Positions 7,494 through 16,028 are shown, numbered from the stretch's first letter. The stretch: 53,760 nucleotides of DNA from UBA288 sp050178135 (GCA_050178135.1 JBFXGJ010000012.1:1-53760), one strand, 5' to 3'. The notes: generated from the letters alone by a model not told the origin. Translations and numbers: made by a program.

Positions 7494-8022
7494 GGCTGCG
7501 GTGCTCCGGCTCGGCCATCGTCCGGAGAGGGACCAGCGCGTCACGACCCACGTCGGCCTGACCGCGCGGGCCCTCGGAGCCGGGCAGTTCTTCCTGGCCG
7601 CCGACGATGCCGGCGTGGTCCGGTCCATCTCGGACGTGGTCGACCGGTGGGGCGGGGACTTCAAGGCCGAGAACGACGTGAAGTGGCGGCGGTGCATCGC
7701 TGACTGGAAGGCCGGCGGGGGGGTGGTCGTTCACCTCACCATGTACGGGTTGAACCTCCCCGACGTGATCGACGAGGTCCGCACACACGACCATGTCCTG
7801 GCCGTCGTCGGTGCCGAGAAGGTGCCGGGCGAGGTGTATGGCCTTGCCGACTACAACGTGGCCGTGACGAACCAGCCGCACTCCGAGATCGCCGGGCTCG
7901 CGGTCTTCCTCGACCGGCTCTTCGAGGGACGCGAGCTCACGTCGGGCTTCCCCGGCGCGAAGATCCGCGTGATCCCGAGCGCACACGGAAAACTCGCGGA
8001 GGGCCCCGCGGAGGAGACGTGA
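7483..8022 (+). CDS. trm56: tRNA (cytidine(56)-2'-O)-methyltransferase
   Basis: About 179 residues from the ATG at 7483; the long open frame upstream is not coding. This is the archaeal Trm56 of the SPOUT superfamily, which 2'-O-methylates C56 in the T-loop of tRNAs. Family hallmarks are the start EAAVLRLGHRPERDQRVTTH, the segment HLTMYGLNLPDV, and the knot-forming GAEKVPGEVYGLADYNVAV followed by NQPHSEIAGLAVFLDR. Length matches the family. It overlaps the small winged-helix gene in front and the ATP-grasp gene behind (GTGA overlap). Confidence 0.95.
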   Translation: MTREAAVLRLGHRPERDQRVTTHVGLTARALGAGQFFLAADDAGVVRSISDVVDRWGGDFKAENDVKWRRCIADWKAGGGVVVHLTMYGLNLPDVIDEVRTHDHVLAVVGAEKVPGEVYGLADYNVAVTNQPHSEIAGLAVFLDRLFEGRELTSGFPGAKIRVIPSAHGKLAEGPAEET

Positions 8023-9107
8023 CCTCCTGCCTCCTCGTCGCCGGGTTCGCCACCCGGCATATCGCCGCCTCCGCCCGGAATGCGGGGTACCGCGTCATCG
8101 CGATCGACCACTTCTGCGACAGGGACCTGATCGCGGTCGCCAAGGAGTGCCACCGGTTCGAGACGCTCGAGGATCTCGCGGCGCTGGTGGACGAGGCGGT
8201 TCGCCGACACCAGGTTGACGGGGTGCTCACCGGATCGGGCGCCGAGCTGTTGACCTTCCCGGCCCGCCGTCTCGGCACCCCGCCGGAGGTCGCCGCACGG
8301 TTTCTCGACAAGGGTACGACCCAGTCCTTCTTTGAGGGGCTCGGCGTCCGAGCGCCCCGCCGGCTCGACCCCGGTGAGTACCCCGCGATGGCGAAACCGC
8401 TGCACGGATCGGGCGGCTGGAGGAACGCGATCGTCTCGTCCGACGCGGAGCTCGAGGCGTGGATGGGCCTCTTTCCGGGTCAGCCGTACATTCTCCAGGA
8501 GGTGGTCGAGGGGACGCCGGCGTCTGTCTCGTGCATCGCCGACGGGAGACGGGCCGTGGCAGTGGCGACGAACCGGCAGCTCCTGCGGGGCACTGGCGAT
8601 ATGACCTTTGGATTTGCCGGATCGGTGACCCCGTGTGACCACCTGCTGGCAGGAGAGATGGCGACGACCGCCGAGATGATCGCCGGGGCGAGCGGTTGTA
8701 TCGGGGCGGTGGGAGTGGACTTCGTCCTCCCTGACGAGGGCGGTATCCCCATCGCGATCGAGGTGAACCCGCGGTTCCAGGGGACACTCGAGACCATCGA
8801 GGCGGCGACAGGCCTGAACCTGGTACGGCTCCACATCGATGCCTGCGAAGGTCGGCTGCCGGAGGGTCGTCCCGTGGTCCGGCAGTATGCCGCTCGACGG
8901 ATCCTCTTTGCCGACCACGACCTGGTGGTCGGCGATGACCTCTCCCCACTCGCCTCCCGGATCAGCGACATTCCCAACCCCGGTACGCCGGTACAGGCAG
9001 GCGGTGCCGTCATCTCGGTGCGGGCGACCGGATCGACGGCGGAAGAAGTCCTTGTCGGGCTGGATAAGCATATTACCGGCGTGCGTACATATATGGAGCG
9101 ATGGTAG
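8019..9107 (+). CDS. ATP-grasp protein, COG2232-like
   Basis: A 362-residue ATP-grasp enzyme with a GTG start that overlaps the Trm56 stop. The N-terminus LLVAGFATRHIAASARNAGY is a Rossmann-like pre-ATP-grasp domain with the CDRDL motif that marks the archaeal carboligase-like group. The ATP-grasp core runs from about 95 to 300, with the Mg/ATP ligands in GAVGVDFVLPDEGG and IAIEVNPRFQGTLE. It should join a carboxylate to an amine or thiol using ATP. The substrate is unknown. Its position between a tRNA methylase and TFE is suggestive but not diagnostic. Confidence 0.85.
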   Translation: MTSCLLVAGFATRHIAASARNAGYRVIAIDHFCDRDLIAVAKECHRFETLEDLAALVDEAVRRHQVDGVLTGSGAELLTFPARRLGTPPEVAARFLDKGTTQSFFEGLGVRAPRRLDPGEYPAMAKPLHGSGGWRNAIVSSDAELEAWMGLFPGQPYILQEVVEGTPASVSCIADGRRAVAVATNRQLLRGTGDMTFGFAGSVTPCDHLLAGEMATTAEMIAGASGCIGAVGVDFVLPDEGGIPIAIEVNPRFQGTLETIEAATGLNLVRLHIDACEGRLPEGRPVVRQYAARRILFADHDLVVGDDLSPLASRISDIPNPGTPVQAGGAVISVRATGSTAEEVLVGLDKHITGVRTYMERW

Positions 9108-9622
9108 CCATCGCTGAGATCCAGGAACAGCCTGCCGTCGCTGCGTATCTGCACCGGCTGATCGGCGACGAGGGGATTCTGCTGATCGAGCGTTTTCCCG
9201 ACGAGGGAGAGTTCAGCGATGAGGACCTCGCCGAGGTGACCCAGATCAACCTCAACTCGGTGCGGCACACGCTGTACACGCTCTACGAGCGGCGGTTGGC
9301 GGAGTACCGCCGGATCAAGAACAACGAGACCGGGTGGTTGACTTACCTCTGGCGGCTCAGACTCGACAACATACCGGTCGCCCTCGCCGAGGAGATGGAG
9401 ACTATTCTCGAGAAACTACGGGCGCGAGAGCGGTTTGAAGAGGAGAACGACTTCTATCGCTGCGCCCAGTGTGGTCTTCTCCTCACCTTCAACCAGGCGA
9501 TGGACTTCGACTTCGCGTGCCCCGAGTGCGGTTCATCGATGTCGCATTTCGACAACGAGATCCTCCTGCTCGCACTGCGCCGTCGGCGCGAGTCGATTGC
9601 CGCCTCACTCGGGCATGGGTGA
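9101..9622 (+). CDS. tfe: Transcription factor E, alpha subunit
   Basis: A 173-residue archaeal homologue of TFIIE-alpha that helps open promoters with RNA polymerase, TBP and TFB. It has an extended winged helix (about 10-90: SDEDLAEVTQINLNSVRHTLYTLYERRLAEYRR), a helical linker, and a C-terminal zinc ribbon with CAQCGLLL at about 126-129 and CPECGSS at about 144-147, giving four Cys ligands. Length is normal. It overlaps the ATP-grasp gene by 7 bp and the HD gene by 8 bp, so its expression is tied to that cluster. Confidence 0.97.
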   Translation: MVAIAEIQEQPAVAAYLHRLIGDEGILLIERFPDEGEFSDEDLAEVTQINLNSVRHTLYTLYERRLAEYRRIKNNETGWLTYLWRLRLDNIPVALAEEMETILEKLRARERFEEENDFYRCAQCGLLLTFNQAMDFDFACPECGSSMSHFDNEILLLALRRRRESIAASLGHG

Positions 9623-10100
9623 CCTGGAGGCCCTCCTCCGTTCTGCCGGCTGCGACGAGGGAGTCCTCCGGCATTGCCGGGCTGTGACGGGCCTCGCCCT
9701 CGCCCTCGCCGGCGATGACCCCCTCTTCGACCGTTCTCTCCTGGAGACAGGGGGCATGCTCCACGACATCGGGCGTTCCGTGACGCACGGCATCGGGCAT
9801 GCGCAGGTCGGCGCCCGGATCTGCCGCTCCCTCGGCCTGTCAGAACCCGTTGCACGGATCGTCGAGCGGCACACCGGCGCGGGCCTCACTGCCGACGACT
9901 GCGTACTGCTCGGCCTCGAGCCGATCGACTGCGTCCCGGTGACCCCCGAGGAACGCCTAGTCGCCTACGCGGACAAGCGCTTGAAGGGGGACCGGGTTGT
10001 CTCGATGGAGCGGGAGATCGACCGCAGTATCATTCTCCCGCACCGCGCTCGCCGGAGAATGTACCGGCTCAGGCGGGAGATGGACCTGCTTACAGGGTGA
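9615..10100 (+). CDS. HD-domain phosphohydrolase (TIGR00295-like)
   Basis: About 161 residues from the ATG at 9615, which overlaps the TFE stop. The HD metal site is visible as HCRAVTGLALALA (first His), GGMLHDIGRS (His-Asp), HAQVGARI and the final Asp in YADKRLKGD. This matches the short archaeal TIGR00295 family, which probably hydrolyses a phosphomonoester of a nucleotide or cofactor. It is the last gene of the overlapping cluster and converges with the ACT-domain gene, the two stop regions overlapping by 11 bp. Confidence 0.88.
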   Translation: MGDLEALLRSAGCDEGVLRHCRAVTGLALALAGDDPLFDRSLLETGGMLHDIGRSVTHGIGHAQVGARICRSLGLSEPVARIVERHTGAGLTADDCVLLGLEPIDCVPVTPEERLVAYADKRLKGDRVVSMEREIDRSIILPHRARRRMYRLRREMDLLTG

Positions 10101-10608
10101 GCCGGCGGACATGCGGGAGCGCACGAAGCTCCTCGATCACACCTGGCGGAAGGGCGCCGTCTACGATGACGACGAGCTTCGGCTCCTCCGCGAGGTAGGG
10201 GTCGGTGACGAAGATCTGGCGAATTGCCAGGTCGTGGTCCGTCAATGCGCGGACTGCGCCGAGGACGATCCCCTTTGCGCGGGCATCATCGACCGTGATC
10301 GTTATCACCGAGAGTCCCAGGTGCTCGGCCACTATCGAGAGGTCGGGCGTCGCCCTCATCCGCGAGAAGATCGGGGCAAGGCGTTCGTCATCACGAACCC
10401 GTCGTGCCGTTGCATCCACCACTCTCCGGTCGACACCGACCGCCGCTGCCACCTGCGTTGCCGGGATCGCGATTCGGTTACAGACCACGCGCCCCTCGTC
10501 GTTGACGCCGAGACCATTCTCGAGCAGGAACCGGATCACCCTGCCCTGTGACGGAGAGTCGGCGAACGCCCGCATAATCTCGGACCACATCTGCGCTCTT
10601 TTGGTCAT
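10090..10608 (-). CDS. ACT-domain regulatory protein (COG2061-like)
   Basis: A 172-residue protein with a helical N-terminal part that reads as a winged helix (IPATQVAAAVGVDRRVVDATARRV, about 48-71) and a C-terminal ACT-type ligand-binding domain (about 88-172: LSVITITVDDARAKGIVLGAVRALTDHDLAIRQIF). The combination matches archaeal COG2061 amino-acid-sensing regulators. An in-frame ATG seven codons in is an alternative start. It converges with the HD gene. The bound amino acid cannot be read from the sequence. Confidence 0.85.
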   Translation of the reverse strand: MTKRAQMWSEIMRAFADSPSQGRVIRFLLENGLGVNDEGRVVCNRIAIPATQVAAAVGVDRRVVDATARRVRDDERLAPIFSRMRATPDLSIVAEHLGLSVITITVDDARAKGIVLGAVRALTDHDLAIRQIFVTDPYLAEEPKLVVIVDGALPPGVIEELRALPHVRRLTL

Positions 10609-10660
10609 CGGGGTCTGGGATAATACTACCGCGCAGTCTCGAGGGAATGCCGAGGGGAAG

Positions 10661-10668
10661 GTATATAC
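10661..10668 (+). promoter_or_regulatory. TATA box of tRNA-Leu
   Basis: GTATATAC lies 32-39 bp before the first tRNA base, which is the usual archaeal TATA distance for a tRNA with a short leader. Confidence 0.6.
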
Positions 10669-10699
10669 GGGCGGATGGTGACCTTGTATAGCACACGGC

Positions 10700-10784
10700 G
10701 CGAGGGTTGCCGAGCTAGGTCAAAGGCGCAAGGTTGAGGGCCTTGTCACGCAGGTGTTCGGGCGTTCGAATCGCCTCCCTCGCA
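10700..10784 (+). tRNA. tRNA-Leu (GAG)
   Basis: Acceptor GCGAGGG (10700-10706) pairs with CCCTCGC (10777-10783), followed by discriminator A. The anticodon stem is CAAGG/CCTTG with loop TTGAGGG, giving anticodon GAG at 10736-10738. A long variable arm (about 10746-10759) marks a class II tRNA, and the T-arm is GGGCG/TTCGAAT/CGCCT. It reads CUC and CUU. CCA is not encoded and no intron is present. Confidence 0.95.
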
Positions 10785-10968
10785 TTCTTCTTCACTTCAT
10801 CATTCTCGACAGCAGGTTCCGATGGGGCATCTTTTCCGGGTTTTGACTTTCTGGTCGTGATGAGATGGGTTTTAATCCCTAAATCACTCTTCATCTCTAT
10901 ACACAGGCGGATCCCAGCGTGCCGGACGGCGCAGGGGATCCGTAGATTTCGAAGAGCAGGAGACCCCG

Positions 10969-12753
10969 ATGATTCCCCTTTCCACCGAGCAGGCGATCGT
11001 CTTCGGGACACTTATCCTTGCCCTCGTCCTCTTCATTCACGGAGGCCTGCGCTATGACCTTGTCTCGCTCCTCGCTCTCTTCATCGTTACGGTGACGGGG
11101 CTGGTCCCCTGGGACCAGGCGTTTATCGGTTTTGCCAATCCGGCGGTGATCACCGTCGCTGCGGTGCTCGTGATCAGCCAGGGCCTCTCCAATGCGGGGC
11201 TGATCGACGCGATCGCCCGGGTTGTTGAGCGCGTTGGTGCCCGGCCTTCGGTCCATATCGCGTCCACGACAGCCCTCGTCACTGCGTTGTCTGCGGTGAT
11301 GAACAACGTCGGGGCACTCGCTCTCCTGATGCCCGTCAGCCGCAGGATGGCCCGTGCGGATGGCAATTCCCCCGCTCCCTATCTCCTATCGCTTGCATTC
11401 GGTTCCCTCCTTGGCGGCCTCATCACCCTGATCGGGACCCCACCCAACCTGATCATCGCAACGTATCGGGCTGAAGCGACCGGAGCACCGTTCACCATGT
11501 TCGATTTCACGCCGGTGGGTCTGGGGGTTGCCCTTGCTGGTCTGGTCTTCATCTCGGTCGTGGGGTGGCGCCTGGTCCCCTCCCGGAGGGGAAAGGCCTC
11601 CCGGAAGGACCTCTTCAGGGTAACGGACTACCTGGCGGAGGTGCGCATCCCCCGGGGATCCTGGGTCGTCGGCCGGACACTCCAGGAAGTCGAGGAGATG
11701 TCGGACGTCGACGTAACCCTTGTGTGGGTCCTGCAGGAGGGGGCTCGGTTGCCGATCTCGGACCGCCTGGCAGTCCTTCAGCCAGGCGATCTCCTCGCAG
11801 TCAGGACATGTGCGGTCGACCTGGGATTGTTCCTGGTGGAGTCGGGCCTGGATGTCGCTGCATGTCCGATTGGGCGAACAGGTCACCCACTGGCCGGCGA
11901 ACCGGTCCTGATGGAGGCGACCGTCCAACGGGGCTCTCCCTCGATTGGAAAGACGTTTCGTGAGGTCGCCGCTGGTTCGGAGCCGGAGGTGCACCTCATC
12001 GCCGTGGCTGCAGAGGACCGGGCATCGAATGAACGGCTCAAGGAGATTCCCCTTCAAGCCGGAGACATTCTGCTGTTGAGGGGAACGCCGTCGGTCCTCC
12101 ACGAGGTGTTGAAGCCGCTGGGCCTCCTCCCACTCGCCGAACGAGGCCTTAAGATCGGCGAACCGAGGCGGGTCGCCCTCGCCATCGGGACCTTCGGTAT
12201 TGCCATCCTCCTCGCGGCGCTTGCCGTCATCCCTGTCCAGGTCATCTTCCCGATGGCAGCCGTCGCGATGGTGATCATGAAACTCATCCCCCTGCGAGAG
12301 ATCTATACCAGCATCGACTGGCCGATCATCGTCCTCCTCGGTGCCCTGATCCCCGTGGGCCATGCCCTTGAGACCACGGGTGGTGCCCAGCTGATCGCGA
12401 ACTCCCTGCTCGGCCTCGAAGGTTATCTTCCGGTGACGGCCATACTGGTGCTGATCCTGGTCGCAACGATGCTGCTCTCGAACGTGATCAACAACGCCGC
12501 CACCGCGGTGCTGATGGCACCCATCGCTCTCAGTCTTGCGGGCGGGCTCGGCGTGTCGGTGGACTCGTTCCTGATGGCCATCGTGGTGGGGGCGTCCACC
12601 CCGTTTTTGACGCCCATCGGCCACCAGTCCAATGCCATGGTGATGGAACCAGCGGGGCTGCGGTTCGGGGATTACTGGCGTCTCGGCCTTCCCCTCTCCC
12701 TGATCATCATCGCCGTTGCCGTTCCATTGATCCTCATCGTCTGGCCGCTCTGA
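10969..12753 (+). CDS. SLC13/DASS-family transporter with two TrkA-C domains
   Basis: A 594-residue permease. The N-terminal half has about six TM segments, including the signature MNNVGALALLMPV near 105. A cytoplasmic insert at about 205-390 holds two RCK/TrkA-C-like domains (each ending with phrases like LQPGDLLAVR and LQAGDILLLRG). The C-terminal half has further TM segments with the paired signature SNVINNAATAVLMAPIAL near 505. This layout is that of SLC13-type anion/Na+ symporters for sulfate, phosphate or dicarboxylates. Substrate is not decided. The gene stands alone behind tRNA-Leu. Confidence 0.92.
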   Translation: MIPLSTEQAIVFGTLILALVLFIHGGLRYDLVSLLALFIVTVTGLVPWDQAFIGFANPAVITVAAVLVISQGLSNAGLIDAIARVVERVGARPSVHIASTTALVTALSAVMNNVGALALLMPVSRRMARADGNSPAPYLLSLAFGSLLGGLITLIGTPPNLIIATYRAEATGAPFTMFDFTPVGLGVALAGLVFISVVGWRLVPSRRGKASRKDLFRVTDYLAEVRIPRGSWVVGRTLQEVEEMSDVDVTLVWVLQEGARLPISDRLAVLQPGDLLAVRTCAVDLGLFLVESGLDVAACPIGRTGHPLAGEPVLMEATVQRGSPSIGKTFREVAAGSEPEVHLIAVAAEDRASNERLKEIPLQAGDILLLRGTPSVLHEVLKPLGLLPLAERGLKIGEPRRVALAIGTFGIAILLAALAVIPVQVIFPMAAVAMVIMKLIPLREIYTSIDWPIIVLLGALIPVGHALETTGGAQLIANSLLGLEGYLPVTAILVLILVATMLLSNVINNAATAVLMAPIALSLAGGLGVSVDSFLMAIVVGASTPFLTPIGHQSNAMVMEPAGLRFGDYWRLGLPLSLIIIAVAVPLILIVWPL

Positions 12754-12871
12754 AAGGAGGCAGTGGTGCCCGGTCTCTCATGGAGCCTGGCTTTGCCCCC
12801 CGAACCGGCAACCGAAGGGATTGGGTACGCGTTTCGTCTCCTGGTAGTATCCATACCTTTATCCAATTCTG

Positions 12872-12902
12872 CTCATATGAGTAATAAGTGAGGTATTACT
12901 CA
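12872..12902. promoter_or_regulatory. Nested palindromic operator at the NifX-like start codon
   Basis: TGAGTAATA (12878-12886), a 7-nt spacer, TATTACTCA (12894-12902) is a perfect 9-bp inverted repeat whose last base is the A of the ATG. It is preceded by an overlapping 10-bp palindrome CTCATATGAG (12872-12881). The Shine-Dalgarno-like GTGAGG sits in the spacer. A repressor bound here would block both initiation of transcription and, in RNA form, the stem would hide the ribosome site. Confidence 0.6.
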
Positions 12903-13234
12903 TGAAAGTCTGTTTCACTGCGAAGGGCGCGACCCTTGATTCTCTCTCCGAAGAGCGATTCGGTCGCGCGCCGTACTTCATTATTGTCGACCTTGATTCC
13001 GGGGCATTCGAAGCGGTCCAGAACCCCCACGTCGAGGGGGCCGGCGGCGTCGGACCGAAGGCTGCCCAGATCCTCGTTTCGCATGACGTCAAGGCACTGG
13101 TGAGCGGGCAGGTGGGCGGAAACGCACGCGAGGCGCTCGTGGCAGCAGGTATCGAGATGTTCACCTTCCGAGGCGGCTCGGTCCAGGACGCCCTGGAGCA
13201 GTTCAAGAAGAATGCTCTCCAGCGCTCCGAGTAG
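12902..13234 (+). CDS. Dinitrogenase FeMo-cofactor-type (NifX/NifB-like, MTH1175) protein
   Basis: A 110-residue single-domain protein of the NifX/NafY/MTH1175 fold: MKVCFTAKGATLDSLSEERFGRAPYFIIVD, GAGGVGPKAAQILVSHDVKAL, VSGQVGGNAREALVAAGIEMF. These proteins bind Fe-S or Fe-Mo cofactor precursors. Outside nitrogen fixation the archaeal members occur, as here, directly before ferredoxin-bearing MinD ATPases, so an Fe-S carrier or assembly role is the best inference. It leads the operon behind a strong palindrome and is separated by 9 bp from the first MinD gene. Confidence 0.9.
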   Translation: MKVCFTAKGATLDSLSEERFGRAPYFIIVDLDSGAFEAVQNPHVEGAGGVGPKAAQILVSHDVKALVSGQVGGNAREALVAAGIEMFTFRGGSVQDALEQFKKNALQRSE

Positions 13235-13243
13235 GGGAGCTTG

Positions 13244-14095
13244 ATGAAGATCGCGGTTGCGAGCGGTAAGGGAGGTACCGGTAAGAGCATGGTGGCGGCG
13301 AACCTCGCCTATACCCTCTCCCTGGCCGAACCGGTCACCCTTGTCGACTGCGATGTCGAGGAGCCGAACCTTCACCTCTTCTTTCCCGGACCGGCCGAAT
13401 CAACTGACGTGACCATACCGGTTCCCGTATTCGACCCCGCCGCCTGCGATCTCTGCAGACAGTGCGGCGAGTTCTGTCAGTTCGGCGCGATCACGGTACT
13501 GCGTGACCGGGTCCTTTTTTTCCCTGAGCTCTGCCATTCCTGCGGCGGATGCCTGCTCGTCTGTCCGAAGGGGGCGATCACCGAGTCGCCGGTTCGGATC
13601 GGGACGGTCAGTGTGTCCAGCCCTCTTCCCGGCCTGACCCTCGTTACCGGTCTTCTCGACACGGGAAGCCCGCTCGCGGTCCCGGTGATTGGGGCGGCAA
13701 AGGCGCGGGCAGCGACCCATCCCCTGGTCTTTTACGACTCCTCTCCGGGGACCGCCTGCCCGGTGATAGAGACCCTGGACGGGTCGGATTTTTGCGTGCT
13801 CGTGACTGAATCGACCCCGTTCGGCCTGCATGACCTGGAGCTCGCCGCTGACGTGGTTGCCGGCATGGGAATCCCTGCCGGTGTCGTGATCAACCGGAGT
13901 GACGGTGAAGACCAGGCCACCCTGGACTTCTGCGTAGAGCACGACCTTGAGGTGATGATGACCGTACCGTTCGATCGCGAGTTCGCGGCGATCCAGAACC
14001 GGGGAGGTCTCCTCTGTCGGGAACGCCCTGAATGGCAGGAACGATTCCGGGCACTGTATGCCGGGTGCCGTCGCCTGGCGGGGATGTCGCCATGA
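13244..14095 (+). CDS. MinD-superfamily ATPase with inserted 2[4Fe-4S] ferredoxin domain
   Basis: About 283 residues from the ATG at 13244, preceded by the Shine-Dalgarno-like AGGGGAG; a TTG one codon earlier is possible. It has a deviant Walker A SGKGGTGKS at residues 7-15, then an inserted ferredoxin with two clusters (CDLCRQCGEFCQFG and CHSCGGCLLVCPKG), then the second half of the MinD fold with a switch VFYDSSPGTACP. These proteins belong to the Mrp/NBP35-like group thought to assemble or transfer Fe-S units. It overlaps its paralogue (ATGA). Confidence 0.93.
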   Translation: MKIAVASGKGGTGKSMVAANLAYTLSLAEPVTLVDCDVEEPNLHLFFPGPAESTDVTIPVPVFDPAACDLCRQCGEFCQFGAITVLRDRVLFFPELCHSCGGCLLVCPKGAITESPVRIGTVSVSSPLPGLTLVTGLLDTGSPLAVPVIGAAKARAATHPLVFYDSSPGTACPVIETLDGSDFCVLVTESTPFGLHDLELAADVVAGMGIPAGVVINRSDGEDQATLDFCVEHDLEVMMTVPFDREFAAIQNRGGLLCRERPEWQERFRALYAGCRRLAGMSP

Positions 14096-14976
14096 AGCGT
14101 CTCGCCGTCATCAGCGGAAAGGGCGGCACGGGAAAGACCATGGTGACGGCGGCCCTTGCCCACCTGTTGCAGGGACGCCTGGTGATGGCCGACTGCGATG
14201 TGGACGCGGCGAACCTCGCCCTCCTCCTCAACCCGCGCCCCCTCTGGACGAAGCCATTTTTTGGGATGAAGGCAGCGGTGATCGATCCCGATCTCTGCCT
14301 TGGGTGCGGGTCCTGCGAAGCGAACTGCCGGTTCGATGCCGTTCGACCTGACCAGGGGATCTTTCGGGTCGAGACCCTCCATTGCGAGGGATGCGCCGTC
14401 TGCACATACGTCTGTCCCGCCGAAGCGGTGAGCATGAAGCCTCGCCAGACCGGGGAGATCCTCTATTCGGAGACGGACCGGGGGCACCTGGTCCACGCCC
14501 GCCTGGTGCCTGGAGCCGGCAATTCGGGTCTTCTCGTCAGCGCGGTCAAGAAGACCGCGTTCGAGAACGACCCGGAGAGCGACCTTTTACTGATCGACGG
14601 GCCCCCAGGCACCGGGTGTCCGCTTATCTCCACCATCAGCGGCGTGGATATGGTCCTGGTTGTCACCGAACCGAGCCTTTCGGGCTTGCACGACCTCGAA
14701 CGAGTGGTGGCGGTCTGCCGGCAGTTCAAACCGAAGGTGCTCGTCGCGGTCAACCGGTTCGACCTCTCGCCGACCATTGCCAGGACGATCCAGCTCTGGT
14801 GTCGGGACGAGCAGATCCCGCTCATCGGTGAGATCCCCTTTGACCTGAAGGTGATAGAGACGGTTCGGCAGGGGGTCCCGATCACCCGCGCCGTGGATTC
14901 GCCGGCTCTGAGCGCCGTGCAGGCGATGGTGGGCCGTCTCGAGGAGCACCTGGCGGCCCTTCCCGCCGAGACATGA
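14092..14976 (+). CDS. Second MinD-superfamily ATPase with ferredoxin insert
   Basis: About 294 residues from the ATG at 14092, which overlaps the stop of the first copy. It has the deviant Walker A SGKGGTGKT, ferredoxin motifs CLGCGSCEANCRFD and CEGCAVCTYVCPAE, and the switch DLLLIDGPPGTGCPLIS. The sequence is clearly homologous to, but well diverged from, the preceding gene, so the pair is probably an old duplication working as a heterodimer. Upstream NifX-like and downstream radical SAM genes support a shared metallocofactor role. Confidence 0.93.
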   Translation: MKRLAVISGKGGTGKTMVTAALAHLLQGRLVMADCDVDAANLALLLNPRPLWTKPFFGMKAAVIDPDLCLGCGSCEANCRFDAVRPDQGIFRVETLHCEGCAVCTYVCPAEAVSMKPRQTGEILYSETDRGHLVHARLVPGAGNSGLLVSAVKKTAFENDPESDLLLIDGPPGTGCPLISTISGVDMVLVVTEPSLSGLHDLERVVAVCRQFKPKVLVAVNRFDLSPTIARTIQLWCRDEQIPLIGEIPFDLKVIETVRQGVPITRAVDSPALSAVQAMVGRLEEHLAALPAET

Positions 14977-15022
14977 TCGGAACGCCCGTGCGGCGGACCA
15001 CGAGTGATGATGCCGCCGCGTG

Positions 15023-15030
15023 TTTTTTTT
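15023..15030 (+). terminator. Oligo-T terminator after the MinD pair
   Basis: Eight consecutive T residues lie about 50 bp after the second MinD stop and 33 bp before the radical SAM start. Such runs terminate archaeal RNA polymerase. It could equally reduce, rather than stop, read-through to the radical SAM gene. Confidence 0.4.
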
Positions 15031-15062
15031 ATCATCCAGACCGTGATGGAAGTGAATAATCA

Positions 15063-16028
15063 GTGAAAGTCCGACACGTCTTTGGCCCGGTTTTCTCGCG
15101 GAGGCTCGGCCGTTCGCTCGGGATCGACCTGATCCCCTACAAGACCTGTTCGTACGATTGCGTCTATTGTGAGTGCGGGCCGACCACATTGAAGACCACC
15201 AGGAGAGAGGAGTTCGTCCGGGCCGATTCGGTCCTGGCAGAACTCAGATCGCTCCTCGCAGAACACCCCCCCCTTGATTCGATCACCATGGCCGGTTCAG
15301 GGGAACCCACTCTTTCACTCGCGATAGGGGATGTGATCAGGGGCATCAAGGAGGAGTTCCCGGAGTACACCATCTCTGTCCTCACCAACGGCAGCCTCCT
15401 CGACCGGGCCGACGTTCAAAACGACCTCGTATCTGCCGACCGGGTGATACCGACCCTTTCGACCGTGTCACAGGCCACCTTCGAGCGTATCCACCGTCCC
15501 TGTCCCGGACTCAGGGTTGATTCGATCATCGGAGGTATTCGGCATTTCCGGGAGGTTTGGGACGGCGAACTCTGGCTCGAAGTCTTCCTGGTCCCCCCTC
15601 TGAACACGACGCCGGATGAACTTGCCGGCCTGAAGGAGGCTGTCAGGTTCCTTGAGCCCGACCGGGTCCAGCTGAACACTCTCGACCGGCCGTCGGCCGA
15701 GGGCTGGGTGCAGGCAGTCCCGGCACCCGAGATGGCGCGGATCAGCGAAATGCTTGGAGGTCCCGGAACCACCGTCATCTCGCGTTCGCCCGATGGGCAG
15801 GGTCCCCTCCCGGGTGGCGATGAAGCCCGCGAGCGCATCTGTTCGACCCTCGCCCGCCGCCCCTCGACCATCGATGACCTCGTCCGCCTGACCGGGTGTG
15901 CCGGCGGCGAGGTGGCGAAACTCCTCGGGGAGCTCGAACGGGAGGGGCTGATTGTCCCCCGGCGCGGGCCGCGGGGTCTCTTTTACACCCTGGCGCGCAC
16001 CGACCGTTCCCGGGATGGGGCCGACTGA
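15063..16028 (+). CDS. Radical SAM protein with C-terminal winged helix
   Basis: A 321-residue protein with a GTG start. The radical SAM cluster motif CSYDCVYCECG is at about 30-40, followed by SITMAGSGEPTLS and a TIM-barrel core to about residue 240. The C-terminal part (about 255-305: STIDDLVRLTGCAGGEVAKLLGELEREGLI) is a winged helix. The core matches the COG0731-like group related to wyosine enzymes, but the substrate is unknown. It follows the NifX/MinD genes, and an Fe-S or metallocofactor pathway role is inferred from that context. Confidence 0.9.
   Translation: MKVRHVFGPVFSRRLGRSLGIDLIPYKTCSYDCVYCECGPTTLKTTRREEFVRADSVLAELRSLLAEHPPLDSITMAGSGEPTLSLAIGDVIRGIKEEFPEYTISVLTNGSLLDRADVQNDLVSADRVIPTLSTVSQATFERIHRPCPGLRVDSIIGGIRHFREVWDGELWLEVFLVPPLNTTPDELAGLKEAVRFLEPDRVQLNTLDRPSAEGWVQAVPAPEMARISEMLGGPGTTVISRSPDGQGPLPGGDEARERICSTLARRPSTIDDLVRLTGCAGGEVAKLLGELEREGLIVPRRGPRGLFYTLARTDRSRDGAD

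Noticed and set aside
10715..11011. 98-codon open frame on the minus strand
   Set aside because: It runs through tRNA-Leu, and the peptide end is the usual artefact of tRNA T-arm and anticodon sequence; it also overlaps the SLC13 start.
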